Assembly (NCBI RefSeq): GCF_900230195.1
Contig: NZ_OCNE01000001.1
Location: 124,001-188,000 of the forward strand
Length of the DNA stretch: 64,000 bases
Source: Streptomyces zhaozhouensis
Lineage (GTDB): Bacteria > Actinomycetota > Actinomycetes > Streptomycetales > Streptomycetaceae
Direction: 5' to 3'
Each line of letters begins with the position of its first letter. The first letter of the stretch is position 1. Shown here in pieces: positions 21,093 to 34,137 of the stretch. A model generated the notes under the pieces. It did not search any database. It worked only from the letters and a program-made list of their open reading frames with translations, and was not told the DNA's origin. Position numbers and translations under genes: made by a program.

Positions 21093-21749
21093 CTACCAGC
21101 CGCGCTCGCGCCACTCCGCCAGGTGCGGCCGCTCGGCACCGAGGGTGGTGTCCGCGCCGTGGCCCGGGTAGACCCAGGTCTCGTCCGGGAGTTGGGCGAA
21201 GAGCTTGCCCTCCACGTCGGCCAGCAGACGGGTGAAGGCCGCCGAGTCGCCGAAGGTGTTGCCCACGCCGCCGGGAAAGAGGCTGTCGCCGGTGAGGAGA
21301 TGGGGGTGGCCCTCGGGGTCGTCGTAGACGAGCGCGACGGAGCCGGGCGTGTGGCCCACGAGATGACGGGCCGTGAGGCGGCAGCGGCCGACGGCGATCT
21401 GGTCGCCGTCGTCCACCGGCACCTCGGTGGGCACCGGGATGCCCTCGGCGTCGTGGCGGCCGGCGTACGTGCGCGCGCCGGTCGCGGCGACCACCTCGGC
21501 GAGGGCGCCCCAGTGGTCGCCGTGGCGGTGGGTGGTCACGACGCCGACGAGCCCGTCCGGGCCGACCAGCTCCACCAGCGCGGGCGCGTCCGCCGCCGCG
21601 TCGACCAGCAACTGGTCGCCGGTCGCGCGGCAGCGCAGCAGATAGGCGTTGTTCTCCATGGGGCCGACGGCGATCTTGGTGATCACCAGGTGGGTCAACT
21701 CGTGCACGTCGGGGGGTCCGCCGACCGTCACGTCTCCGGTGTACGCCAT
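21093..21749 (-). CDS. MBL-fold metallo-hydrolase
   Basis: The 218-residue protein is a metallo-beta-lactamase-fold hydrolase of the glyoxalase II-like subgroup. The metal motif appears as TTHRHGDHWGAL, with further ligands in HLVGHTPGS, LLTGDSLFPGG and VYPGHG. Such proteins often hydrolyse thioesters of glutathione, mycothiol or bacillithiol conjugates. The neighbouring gene upstream encodes a mycothiol-dependent-isomerase-like protein, which makes mycothiol chemistry a reasonable guess. ATG 21749 is preceded by a partial damage-type promoter. The substrate is unknown. Confidence 0.85.
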   Translation of the reverse strand: MAYTGDVTVGGPPDVHELTHLVITKIAVGPMENNAYLLRCRATGDQLLVDAAADAPALVELVGPDGLVGVVTTHRHGDHWGALAEVVAATGARTYAGRHDAEGIPVPTEVPVDDGDQIAVGRCRLTARHLVGHTPGSVALVYDDPEGHPHLLTGDSLFPGGVGNTFGDSAAFTRLLADVEGKLFAQLPDETWVYPGHGADTTLGAERPHLAEWRERGW

Positions 21750-21756
21750 GCCCGGC

Positions 21757-21779
21757 AGTCTCTCAGACGGCACCGACAG
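21757..21779 (-). promoter_or_regulatory. Weak match to the DNA-damage-type promoter before the MBL gene
   Basis: Minus strand: CTGTCGGTG, eight bases, GAGACT. The -35 fits with R = G and the spacing is right, but the -10 lacks the first T. Confidence 0.3.
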
Positions 21780-21791
21780 CGCGGCGTCCCG

Positions 21792-22481
21792 CTACAGCGC
21801 CGGCGGCGTGGGCAGCGGCTCGGCCGAGGTCAGGCCGCTGCCCGGGGTGCGGCCGCTGAGCCAGCCGACCAGCGCGGCCGGCGTGCCCACCACCCGGCGC
21901 GGCTCACCCCCGGTGGCGCCGGTGCGCCAGCTGCGCCCGTCCTCCGCGCGCAGCTCGACGGCGGGCAGGTCGGGGTGGCCGGTGTAGCGGGCGGCCAGGT
22001 AGTCGACGGCGCGGTCGAGGAAGGCGCCGGGGAGGTCGGCGACGGTGGGCCCGGCGTCCAGGTCGATCCGGTGGAGCTCCACCTCGACCCAGCGGCGGAA
22101 CGGGAGGCCGGCGGCGCGGTCGGTCACGCCGTTGCGCAGGGTGACGGGGCGCTCCCAGCCGGCCTCGTCGAGGGCCCGCGCGGTGGCCAGGAACCGGGCG
22201 GAGCTGTCGCGCAGGTCGGCCAGGTGCTCGGCGGGCGGGCGCCCGGCGCCGTGGGCGATCGCGTCGTCCCTGGCCTGGTCGCTGGGGTACATGGGGCGGC
22301 CGTGGAGCACGTCGTTGAGGGCGTCGGCGTTCCGGGCGAGGTGGGCCAGCACATGGCCGCGCGTCCAGCCGGGGAGCCGGGAGGGTGCGGCGAGCGCGGC
22401 CTCGTCGAGGCCGGCGGCGGTGCGCAGGAGGCGGTCGGTGGCGTCCTCGACGGCGGCCAGGTCGGCAACGGCTCGGATCAT
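21792..22481 (-). CDS. Maleylpyruvate isomerase / mycothiol-dependent DinB-like family protein
   Basis: The 229-residue protein has the four-helix DinB-like N-terminal domain with [21 protein letters not shown], in which the His pair is the usual metal-site pattern of mycothiol-dependent enzymes. A middle [15 protein letters not shown] supplies the third His. It also has a C-terminal SCP2-like region ([20 protein letters not shown]). Family members use mycothiol as a cofactor or S-transfer thiol. ATG 22481 is preferred over an upstream Arg-rich extension. A TAGGGT hexamer lies just upstream on the minus strand without a recognisable -35. Confidence 0.82.
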   Translation of the reverse strand: MIRAVADLAAVEDATDRLLRTAAGLDEAALAAPSRLPGWTRGHVLAHLARNADALNDVLHGRPMYPSDQARDDAIAHGAGRPPAEHLADLRDSSARFLATARALDEAGWERPVTLRNGVTDRAAGLPFRRWVEVELHRIDLDAGPTVADLPGAFLDRAVDYLAARYTGHPDLPAVELRAEDGRSWRTGATGGEPRRVVGTPAALVGWLSGRTPGSGLTSAEPLPTPPAL

Positions 22482-22615
22482 GGCACGCACCCTAGTCCGC
22501 CTCCGCGCTCGTGCCACTCCATCGGGTGAATCCGGCGCGATCTCGCCGGGAAACGGCCGGCAATCGAACGCGCGTGCTATAGGCTGCGAGGCGGTCCTCG
22601 GGCGTTCGGCGACGA

Positions 22616-22638
22616 TTGTCAGAGGTGCCCCATACCCT
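22616..22638 (+). promoter_or_regulatory. DNA-damage-type promoter of uvrA
   Basis: TTGTCAGAG, eight bases, TACCCT. There is one mismatch in the -35 and a perfect -10 and spacing. The uvrA GTG lies 64 bases downstream. Confidence 0.65.
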
Positions 22639-22701
22639 GGAACGGGTCGCTCGCGGAGAGCGCGGGCGTTCCCGATCTACCAACGAAAGGTGCCATCCGG
22701 C

Positions 22702-25653
<2,952 letters not shown>

Positions 25654-25663
25654 CGGGCGTTTT

Positions 25664-25685
25664 GTTCTCCCCAAGTTCCCGACGA
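25664..25685 (+). promoter_or_regulatory. Putative PHO box (PhoP site) upstream of the phosphodiester glycosidase gene
   Basis: Two adjacent 11-base units, GTTCTCCCCAA and GTTCCCGACGA, match the direct-repeat form of Streptomyces PhoP operators (GTTCACC plus four bases). The site lies 88 bases before the TTG start. Confidence 0.4.
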
Positions 25686-25696
25686 ACCCCTGGCAC

Positions 25697-25775
25697 CGAG
25701 TCAACTCCCTTGGAACGCTGAGCCGCCGGCGCACACCCGCGCCACCAGGCACGCGTTTCACAGGGAGTTGACTTG
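25697..25775. repeat. Long-range inverted repeat covering a ribosome binding site and start codon
   Basis: AGTCAACTCCCT (25699-25710) is perfectly complementary to AGGGAGTTGACT (25762-25773). Two further pairs (one G-U, one C-G) extend the helix to 25697 and 25775. The right arm contains the AGGGAG ribosome binding site and the TTG start of the following gene; the loop is 51 bases. Confidence 0.55.
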
Positions 25776-28700
25776 CCAGGATCCACGGGGCGACGCGCAC
25801 GGCGTGCCCCCTCACTGATCGCGGCGGGCGTCGCCTGCGCCCTGACCGGCGGAGCGCTGATCACCCCGGCGCACGCGGCACCCGTCGCGTCCGTCGCCTC
25901 GGCCCCCTCGGGGATCGTCGAGGGCGACGGGTTCGAACTCTCGCGCAACGAGCAGCCGTTGGCCCCGGGCGCCGAGCTGACCAGCTACCACCGCATGGAG
26001 TCCGACAAGTGGCTCAGCGCCCACGCGCTGAGCCTGGACCTCACCGCCGACCTGCGCGTCGACTATCTCGCCCCGGAGCATGTCGCCGACGCGGCACCGG
26101 TGAGCGAGCTGGTCGCCGACCACGACCCGGGCGAGGGCAGGACCACGGTCGCGGCGCTCAACGCCGACTTCTTCGACATCGGGGCGACCGAGGCGCCGCT
26201 CGGCCCCGGGCTCGCCGAGGGCGAGCTGGTCCACGGCTCGGCCGGCGGCCCCACGGAGGCCGTCGGGATCTCCCCCGACGGCGCAGGCCGCGTCCTCGAC
26301 CTCTACTTCGACGGCACCGCCACCCTGCCCGAGGGCGCGGTCGACCTCGCCGGTTTCAACACGCCCGACCTGCCGCCGGGCGGGGTCGGCGTCTACACCT
26401 CCGCCTGGGGCGACGCCGACCGCGCGCTGCTGGTCGCCGACGCCGGCGAGAGCACCGAGGTGGTGATCGACGACGGCGAGGTCACCGCCGTCTCCGACAA
26501 GCCGGGCGACGGCCCCGTCCCCGAGGACGCCACCGTGCTGCTCGGCCGGGAGCGCGGCGCGCTCGCCCTCGACGGCCTTGAGGTCGGCGACCCGGTGAGC
26601 GTGGAGTACGCCCCGGTCGCCGACGACGGCTCCGAGCTGCCGCGCACGGCGGTCGGCGGGCGCGGCCTGCTGGTCGTGGACGGTGAGCCGCAGGACTGGG
26701 AGGGGCTGCCCAACAACGACACCGCGCCCCGCACCGCCGTCGGCTTCTCCCGCGACGGGCAGCGGATGTACGTGCTGAGCGTGGAGGGACGCCAGGCGCA
26801 CTCGGGCGGCACCACGCTCACCGAGCTGGCCTCGATGATGGCCGACCTCGGGGCGTACAGCGCGCTCAACCTCGACGGCGGCGGCTCCAGCACGCTGCTC
26901 GCCAGGCTGCCGGGGCGGGACGCGCCCGAACTGGTCAACAGCCCCTCGGACGGCGAGGAGCGCCCGGTGCCCAACGGCCTGGCGATCACCGCCCCCGTGG
27001 GCGACGGCGAGCTGTCCGGGCTGCGCGTCGCCCCGACGGCCGACCCCGCCGCGGCCCCCACCGCCGACCCGGTGGCCGGCGGGCATCCGGAACGCGTCTT
27101 CCCCGGGCTCACCAGGGAGTTGACGGCCGTCGGCCACGACGACGGCTACGGCCCGGCGGAAGCGGACCCGCGATGGCACTCCTCGCGCCCGCGCGTCGGC
27201 ACGGTGCGCGACGGCGTCTTCCACGCCAACCGACCGGGAACGGTCGAGGTCACCGCGCGGGAGAGACGGGCGCGCGGGGCGACGGAGCTGACCGTCCTCG
27301 GACCGTTGACCGAGATCTCCCCCACCACCCGGCGGCTCGGGCTGGCCGAGCCGGGGGCCGTCTCCTCCTTCGGGGTGCTGGGCGTCGACGCGGCGGGCCA
27401 CTCGGCGCCCGTGGAGCCGGCGGACGTGCGGCTGGACTACGACTCCTCGCTCTTCACCATCGCGCCCGACCCGGCGCGCGGCGGGTTCACCGTGACCGCC
27501 GGCGAGCGGGAGTCGGCCTCGGGGACCGTGACGGTCACGGTCGGCGAGGTCACCACGCGGATGGCGGTGACCGTCGGACTGCGCGAGTCGTCGGTGGCGG
27601 ACTTCTCCGACGGCGACGGGTGGACCTTCGACCACGCCAGGGCCGACGGCTCGGTGGCGCCGGAGCCGGAAGGTCGGGAGGGCGCCGGGCTGCGGCTGGC
27701 GTACGACTTCTCGCTGAGCACGGCCACCCGGGCGGCGTATGTCTACCCGCCGGAGGAGATCCGGGTGCCGGGCCAGCCCTCGCGGTTCACCCTCTGGGTG
27801 AGGGGCGACGGGCGGGGCGCGTGGCCCTCGCTCCAACTGCGGGACGCCCGGGGCACCGACCTGGTGCTGCGGTCCGAGCACATCGAGTTCGAGGGGTGGC
27901 GGCAGCTGACCTTCGAGGTGCCGGAGGGCACGGCCTACCCCGTCTCGGTCCAGCGCTTCTACCTGGCGGAGACCCGGGGCGACCAGAGCTACGCCAGCGA
28001 ACTGGTGATCGACGAACTGCGGGCGCTGACGCCCCCCGAGGCGGAACTGCCCGAGGAGCCGCGCGGCGCGGAGCCGTTGATCGACACCGCCGCCGGAACC
28101 GACGGGCGGGAGTGGCGGTTCGCGGTGGTCTCGGACGCCCAGTTCGTGGCACGTGACCCGGAGAGCGAGCTGGTCGCCTCGGCCCGTCGCAGCCTGCGTG
28201 AGGCGAGGGCCGCCGACCCGGATTTCGTGCTGATCAACGGGGACCTGGTGGACGAGGGCTCGCCCGAGGACCTGGCGTTCGCCCGCGCGGTGCTTGAGGA
28301 GGAGCTGGGCGGGGACCTGCCCTGGTACTACGTGCCGGGCAACCACGAGGTGATGGGCGGCTCGATCGACAACTTCCGCGCGGAGTTCGGCGAGACCCAG
28401 TTGACGTTCGACCACCGGGGGACGCGTTTCCTCACGCTGGACACGTCGGCGCTGACGCTGCGCGGCGGCGGCTTCGCCCAGGTCAGGGAGTTGCGCGCCC
28501 AGTTGGACGCCGCGGCGGACGACCGGTCCGTCCACTCGGTGGTGGTGGTCGGCCATGTGCCGCCGAGGGACACCATGGCCCAGCCGGCGAGTCAGCTCAC
28601 GGACCGCTGGGAGGCCGCGCTCGTGGAGCGCTGGCTGGCCGACTTCCGCCAGCGCACCGGCAAGGGCGTCCTGCATGTCGGGGGGCACGTCGGCATCTTC

Positions 28701-29210
28701 GACACCTACCGGGTGGACGGCGTGCCGTATGTGATCAACGGCAACGCGGGCAAGGAGCCGGCCACCGTCCCCGACGAGGGCGGCTTCAACGGCTGGACCC
28801 TGGTCGGCGTCGACCCGGTCTCCCGCTCCGAGCAGGCCGAGACCCGGCGGTCGCCCGAGCGCCCCGGCCCTGACTGGCTCTCGGTGCGGACCATGGCGCG
28901 GGTCGACGGGCTGTCGCTCGACGCCCCCGGAACGGTGTCGGTGGACGAGACGGCCGCCGCCGGGGCCGTGGTGGTACAGGACGGCGCGGGCGAACGGCGC
29001 GAGGTGCCGGTGGGTCCGCTGGTCAGCGCGGACTGGTCGGGCTCGCGCGGGCTGCACGTGGGGCCCGCCGAGGAGGCCGGCCGCCGGGCGGTCGCCGCCT
29101 TCGACCCGGCGACCGGCGAGCTGACCGGGCTGCGGCCGGGCGAGGTCGTCCTGGAGGTCGCGGTGAACGGCCAGCAGCGCCGCGCGACGGTCGAGGTGAC
29201 CCGGCGCTGA
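25773..29210 (+). CDS. Secreted phosphodiester glycosidase (NAGPA-like) fused to a calcineurin-like metallophosphoesterase
   Basis: The 1145-residue exported protein has a signal peptide (Arg-rich start, hydrophobic core near residues 14-32, cleavage after AHAA). A NAGPA/DUF2233-type phosphodiester glycosidase domain runs to about residue 405, with the hallmark LNLDGGGSSTL near 365. Ig-like and jelly-roll modules follow (about 430-770). A metallophosphoesterase domain starts near residue 779 with SDAQF, INGDLVDEG, VPGNHEVMGG, VVVGHVPP and VGGHVGIF. The first metal motif is DxQ instead of DxH, and the terminal GHxH is altered. TTG 25773 is used because AGGGAG ends five bases before it. Known family members remove GlcNAc-phosphodiesters, so teichoic acid or another cell-wall phosphodiester is a reasonable substrate. 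That is inference. Confidence 0.85.
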   Translation: MPGSTGRRARRAPSLIAAGVACALTGGALITPAHAAPVASVASAPSGIVEGDGFELSRNEQPLAPGAELTSYHRMESDKWLSAHALSLDLTADLRVDYLAPEHVADAAPVSELVADHDPGEGRTTVAALNADFFDIGATEAPLGPGLAEGELVHGSAGGPTEAVGISPDGAGRVLDLYFDGTATLPEGAVDLAGFNTPDLPPGGVGVYTSAWGDADRALLVADAGESTEVVIDDGEVTAVSDKPGDGPVPEDATVLLGRERGALALDGLEVGDPVSVEYAPVADDGSELPRTAVGGRGLLVVDGEPQDWEGLPNNDTAPRTAVGFSRDGQRMYVLSVEGRQAHSGGTTLTELASMMADLGAYSALNLDGGGSSTLLARLPGRDAPELVNSPSDGEERPVPNGLAITAPVGDGELSGLRVAPTADPAAAPTADPVAGGHPERVFPGLTRELTAVGHDDGYGPAEADPRWHSSRPRVGTVRDGVFHANRPGTVEVTARERRARGATELTVLGPLTEISPTTRRLGLAEPGAVSSFGVLGVDAAGHSAPVEPADVRLDYDSSLFTIAPDPARGGFTVTAGERESASGTVTVTVGEVTTRMAVTVGLRESSVADFSDGDGWTFDHARADGSVAPEPEGREGAGLRLAYDFSLSTATRAAYVYPPEEIRVPGQPSRFTLWVRGDGRGAWPSLQLRDARGTDLVLRSEHIEFEGWRQLTFEVPEGTAYPVSVQRFYLAETRGDQSYASELVIDELRALTPPEAELPEEPRGAEPLIDTAAGTDGREWRFAVVSDAQFVARDPESELVASARRSLREARAADPDFVLINGDLVDEGSPEDLAFARAVLEEELGGDLPWYYVPGNHEVMGGSIDNFRAEFGETQLTFDHRGTRFLTLDTSALTLRGGGFAQVRELRAQLDAAADDRSVHSVVVVGHVPPRDTMAQPASQLTDRWEAALVERWLADFRQRTGKGVLHVGGHVGIFDTYRVDGVPYVINGNAGKEPATVPDEGGFNGWTLVGVDPVSRSEQAETRRSPERPGPDWLSVRTMARVDGLSLDAPGTVSVDETAAAGAVVVQDGAGERREVPVGPLVSADWSGSRGLHVGPAEEAGRRAVAAFDPATGELTGLRPGEVVLEVAVNGQQRRATVEVTRR

Positions 29211-29217
29211 CCGGCAC

Positions 29218-29257
29218 GCTCCGCCCCGGCCGGGCCCCCGCCTGGCCGGGGCGGAGC
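29218..29257. terminator. Bidirectional terminator between the phosphodiester glycosidase gene and uvrB
   Basis: A perfect 14-bp stem (29218-29231 with 29244-29257) lies between the two convergent stop codons. Confidence 0.75.
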
Positions 29258-29265
29258 CCCGGGCG

Positions 29266-31392
<2,127 letters not shown>

Positions 31393-31399
31393 GGACCCC

Positions 31400-31422
31400 A
31401 CCGTACGACCCCCCACTGACAA
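31400..31422 (-). promoter_or_regulatory. DNA-damage-type promoter of uvrB
   Basis: Minus strand: TTGTCAGTG, eight bases, TACGGT. It is a perfect match to TTGTCRGTG-N8-TANNNT, and the -10 ends eight bases before the ATG. Confidence 0.8.
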
Positions 31423-31463
31423 CCGTGTCGATGCCGGCGGACGGCCCCCCGAGGTCTCACGCT

Positions 31464-31485
31464 GTTCAACTGACAGTCATCGGCC
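31464..31485 (+). promoter_or_regulatory. Putative PHO box upstream of the GDPD gene
   Basis: Two 11-base units, GTTCAACTGAC and AGTCATCGGCC, fit the PhoP direct-repeat pattern; the second is degenerate. The S. coelicolor gene at this position (glpQ2) is, from memory, a PhoP target. Confidence 0.4.
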
Positions 31486-31554
31486 GCGTACCCGGCGGTT
31501 TCCCCCGGCCGGGCAGGCTCCCCGCGTTCCCACACGGATTACGAGGAGTTCCCC

Positions 31555-32490
31555 ATGAGCAGCACCACCTCCGGCTGGATCGGTTGGGCCCTGGGCACGG
31601 TGGCCCTCACCGTCATGCCGGTCGCCTCGTTGCCCGGCCTCTCCCCCCACAGCGCCGAGGCCGCGTCGACGGACGGTGTGCGTCCGGCGGCGACCACGGG
31701 CCTCGGCTTCGACGACGACCCGCTGGTGGTGGCCCACCGGGGCGCCTCGGGCTACGCGCCGGAGAACACCCTGGCCGCCGCCGAGGCAGCCGCCCAGACC
31801 CGCACCACCTGGGTGGAGACCGACGTGCAGCGCACCAGCGACGGCGAGCTGGTGCTGATGCACGACGAGACGCTGAACCGGACGACCGACGTGGAGGAGG
31901 TCTTCCCCGACCGGGCTCCGTGGCGGGTGGAGGACTTCACCGCCGAGGAGATCTCGCGGCTGGACGCGGGCAGCTGGTTCGGCGAGGAGTTCGCGGGCGA
32001 GCCGGTCCCGACGCTGGAGGAGTTCCTCGACGAGCTGGACGGCAACCGGCAGCGGCTGCTGCTCGAACTGAAGTCCCCCTCGCTCTACCCGGGCATCGAG
32101 GCCGACATCCTGGAGGAGCTGGACGAGCAGGGCTGGCTGCGTGAGTGGTACCCGGGCCAGCGGCTGGTGCTCCAGAGCTTCGAGGCGGACTCGGTGCGCA
32201 CGGTCCACGAGCTGGCCCCCCGGGTGGAGACCGGCTTCCTCGGCACCCCGCCGGTGGACAGGATCGCCGAGTACGCGGAGTTCGCCGACCAGATCAACCC
32301 CCGGCACGCCGACCTCACCGCGGAGTACGTGGCGAGCGTCCAGTCGTTGCGCGGCCCGCACGGCCGCCCGCTGAAGGTCTACACCTGGACCGTCAACGAC
32401 GGCGAGCTGGCCACCCGGGTCGCCGGCCTCGGGGTGGACGGCATCATCTCCGACGTGCCGGACGTGGTGCGGGCCGCGCTGCGCGACTGA
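31555..32490 (+). CDS. Exported glycerophosphodiester phosphodiesterase
   Basis: The 311-residue protein hydrolyses glycerophosphodiesters to glycerol-3-P plus alcohol. A signal-like segment (WIGWALGTVALTVMPVASLPG) precedes the TIM-barrel GDPD domain. Catalytic motifs are VVAHRGASGYAPENT (residues about 59-73), ETDVQRTSDGELVLMHDETLNRTT with the Glu/Asp metal ligands and the second catalytic His, and LLLELKSP. The C-terminus has VYTWTVNDGELATRVAGLGVDGIISDVP. Size and position match the glpQ2 gene of S. coelicolor (symbol not asserted). An ACGAGGAG site precedes ATG 31555. A PHO-box-like element upstream suggests phosphate control. Confidence 0.9.
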   Translation: MSSTTSGWIGWALGTVALTVMPVASLPGLSPHSAEAASTDGVRPAATTGLGFDDDPLVVAHRGASGYAPENTLAAAEAAAQTRTTWVETDVQRTSDGELVLMHDETLNRTTDVEEVFPDRAPWRVEDFTAEEISRLDAGSWFGEEFAGEPVPTLEEFLDELDGNRQRLLLELKSPSLYPGIEADILEELDEQGWLREWYPGQRLVLQSFEADSVRTVHELAPRVETGFLGTPPVDRIAEYAEFADQINPRHADLTAEYVASVQSLRGPHGRPLKVYTWTVNDGELATRVAGLGVDGIISDVPDVVRAALRD

Positions 32491-32569
32491 GACACGGCGG
32501 GCACCGGCGCCGACCGGTGGCGTGAGGGCGACGCGGACGGCGCTCCCGGACCCGAAGACTCCCGGGGCG

Positions 32570-32592
32570 TTGTCAGTGCCGCCCTCTATGCT
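32570..32592 (+). promoter_or_regulatory. DNA-damage-type promoter of ogt
   Basis: TTGTCAGTG, eight bases, TATGCT: a perfect match to the consensus. The -10 ends seven bases before the ATG at 32600. Confidence 0.8.
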
Positions 32593-32599
32593 CCCCGGC

Positions 32600-33145
32600 A
32601 TGAGTGAGGAGAAGGGCTGCGTCTGGTCGGTGGAGCGCACACCGATCGGTCCGCTGCTGCTGGCGGCCACGGGCCTGGGGCTGGTGTCGGTGGTCTTCCA
32701 CGCGGAACGGCGCCGGGTGCCGGCGGCGCTGTCGGGCCTGGCCAGGGGGCTGGGGGCGCGGCCGGCCCCCTCGCCCGGCGACCACCCGGTGCTGACGGAG
32801 GCGGCGGAGCAGTTGGCGGCCTACTTCGCCGGGCGGCTGCGGGTCTTCGAGCTGGCCCTCGACTGGTCGCTGGCCTCGGGGTTCACCGAGCGGGTGCTGC
32901 GTGAGCTGGCCGCGGGCGTGCCGCTGGGGAGCGTCGTCTCCTACCAGGACCTGGCACGGCGGGTCGGCGAGCCGGGCGCGGCGCAGGCGGTGGGCGCGGC
33001 GATGGGGGCCAACCCCCTGCCGGTGGTGGTGCCGTGCCACCGGGTGGTGGCCTCCGACGGGGGCATAGGCGGCTTCGGTGGCGGTCTGGAGACCAAGCGC
33101 CGGCTGCTGGCCCTGGAGGGGGTGCTGCCCAGTCCGCTCTTCTGA
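32600..33145 (+). CDS. ogt: Methylated-DNA--[protein]-cysteine S-methyltransferase
   Basis: This suicide repair protein removes O6-alkyl groups from guanine. The 181-residue protein has the active-site motif VVPCHRVVASDGGIGGFGGGL, with the alkyl-acceptor Cys in PCHRV, preceded by the DNA-binding helix-turn-helix segment GSVVSYQDLARRVGEPGAAQAVGAAMGANP. ATG 32600 is fixed by the perfect damage-type promoter ending seven bases upstream. A longer open frame would start inside that promoter. It stands apart from ada-type regulators. Confidence 0.94.
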   Translation: MSEEKGCVWSVERTPIGPLLLAATGLGLVSVVFHAERRRVPAALSGLARGLGARPAPSPGDHPVLTEAAEQLAAYFAGRLRVFELALDWSLASGFTERVLRELAAGVPLGSVVSYQDLARRVGEPGAAQAVGAAMGANPLPVVVPCHRVVASDGGIGGFGGGLETKRRLLALEGVLPSPLF

Positions 33146-33470
33146 GCCGGTCCGGTCGGCCGGCCAGACACGGCGGACCGAGCACCGACGCGCTGACGGG
33201 CGGCCGCTCCCCCACGAGACGCCGGCCGGCGTCGACGGCCCCGCGGGACGCGTAAGCCGGGGGCCCGTGGCCCGCCGGGCGCGTAAGCCCGTGGCCCACG
33301 CCCGTGGCCGAAGGGCGGCGGGCGGCAGTCGGCAGGGGGCGCCGGCGGCCCTCCCGCAGGGTGGGAGGCGCGCGGCCGGACGGCCCGGGGGCGGGGCCCG
33401 GCTCCTCCTCCCGGGAGGCGATCAGTGCGGATATGCACCGATACTGGCGTCCAGCGTGAGGAGGGCGACG
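33146..33470. other. Intergenic region without a supported gene
   Basis: The stretch is very GC-rich and contains imperfect repeats of a unit with GCGTAAGCC and CCCGTGGCC near 33250-33310. GTGC-GGATAT-GCAC (33425-33438) is a small inverted repeat just before a GATACT hexamer that could be the -10 of the next gene. Open frames here have shadow composition. I see no further feature. Confidence 0.5.
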
Positions 33471-34097
33471 ATGACGCTGTCCCAGGATCGGCCGGCGATC
33501 ACCTACTGCTCGATGGACGCGCTCCGGGCCCGGGGCTGGACGCCGCTGCTGGTGCGTGCGTTCCTCGGCGAGCCGGACCGCGGCAGCCCGGTGGAGCTGT
33601 ACCGGAGCGACCGGGTCAGGCGGACGGAGGAGCTGCCGGAGTTCGTCGCCGCGCGGGAGCTGCGCCGACGGCGGGCCAGCGCGCAGCGCGACGCCCAGGC
33701 CCGGCGCAGGGCCGAGGGGCTGGCGGCGATCCGGGCGGCGCGGCTCGCGGTCCCCCGGTTGGCGGAAGCGGAGCTGGCGGAGCGCGCGGTGGCCCACCGG
33801 AACCTCTGGGACGCCAGCCGGGCCGCCCGTTCCTGGGGCCACCGGCCGCGGGCGGTCTCGGTCGACGAACTGGAGCCGGCCGAGCTGGCGCGGTGGGAGG
33901 TGAGCTGGCTGCTCCAGCAACTGGCGCCGCACGCGGAGCTGCTGCACGCGCTGCCGCCCGGCGAGAGCCGGGCCGAGGGCCGGCGGCTGCTCACCGGGCG
34001 GTGCCGGGACGCGATAGCGGCGGCCTATCCGGCGCTCCGCGAGGAGTGCGAGGCGCGAGAGACCGCCGAAGGGGACGGCGCCCCGGGCGGCTTCTGA
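33471..34097 (+). CDS. Protein of unknown function with a basic helical core
   Basis: The 208-residue protein starts at ATG 33471, preceded by GAGGAGGG. Its N-terminus (YCSMDALRARGWTPLLVRAFLGEPD) looks like a small helical module of the kind that reads nucleic acids or peptides. Residues about 60-100 form a highly basic helix rich in Arg and Ala, followed by AVAHRNLWDASRAARSW and a C-terminal helical region (WEVSWLLQQLAPHAELLHALPPGESRAEG). There is no signal peptide or membrane segment. I do not recognise the family. A DNA- or RNA-associated role is suggested only by the basic helix. Confidence 0.65.
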   Translation: MTLSQDRPAITYCSMDALRARGWTPLLVRAFLGEPDRGSPVELYRSDRVRRTEELPEFVAARELRRRRASAQRDAQARRRAEGLAAIRAARLAVPRLAEAELAERAVAHRNLWDASRAARSWGHRPRAVSVDELEPAELARWEVSWLLQQLAPHAELLHALPPGESRAEGRRLLTGRCRDAIAAAYPALREECEARETAEGDGAPGGF

Positions 34098-34112
34098 CCG
34101 CGGGGCGCCGTC
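34074..34112. terminator. Hairpin spanning the stop codon of the 33471 gene
   Basis: A perfect 12-bp stem (34074-34085 with 34101-34112) contains the TGA stop in its loop. It separates two convergent genes. Confidence 0.5.
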
Positions 34113-34137
34113 GGGTCGGACTCACCCGCCGACCGGG

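Noticed and set aside
31467..31490. CTGTCAGTT on the minus strand between uvrB and the GDPD gene as a second uvrB damage promoter
   Set aside because: No -10 hexamer at the required distance. The same bases fit a plus-strand PHO box better.
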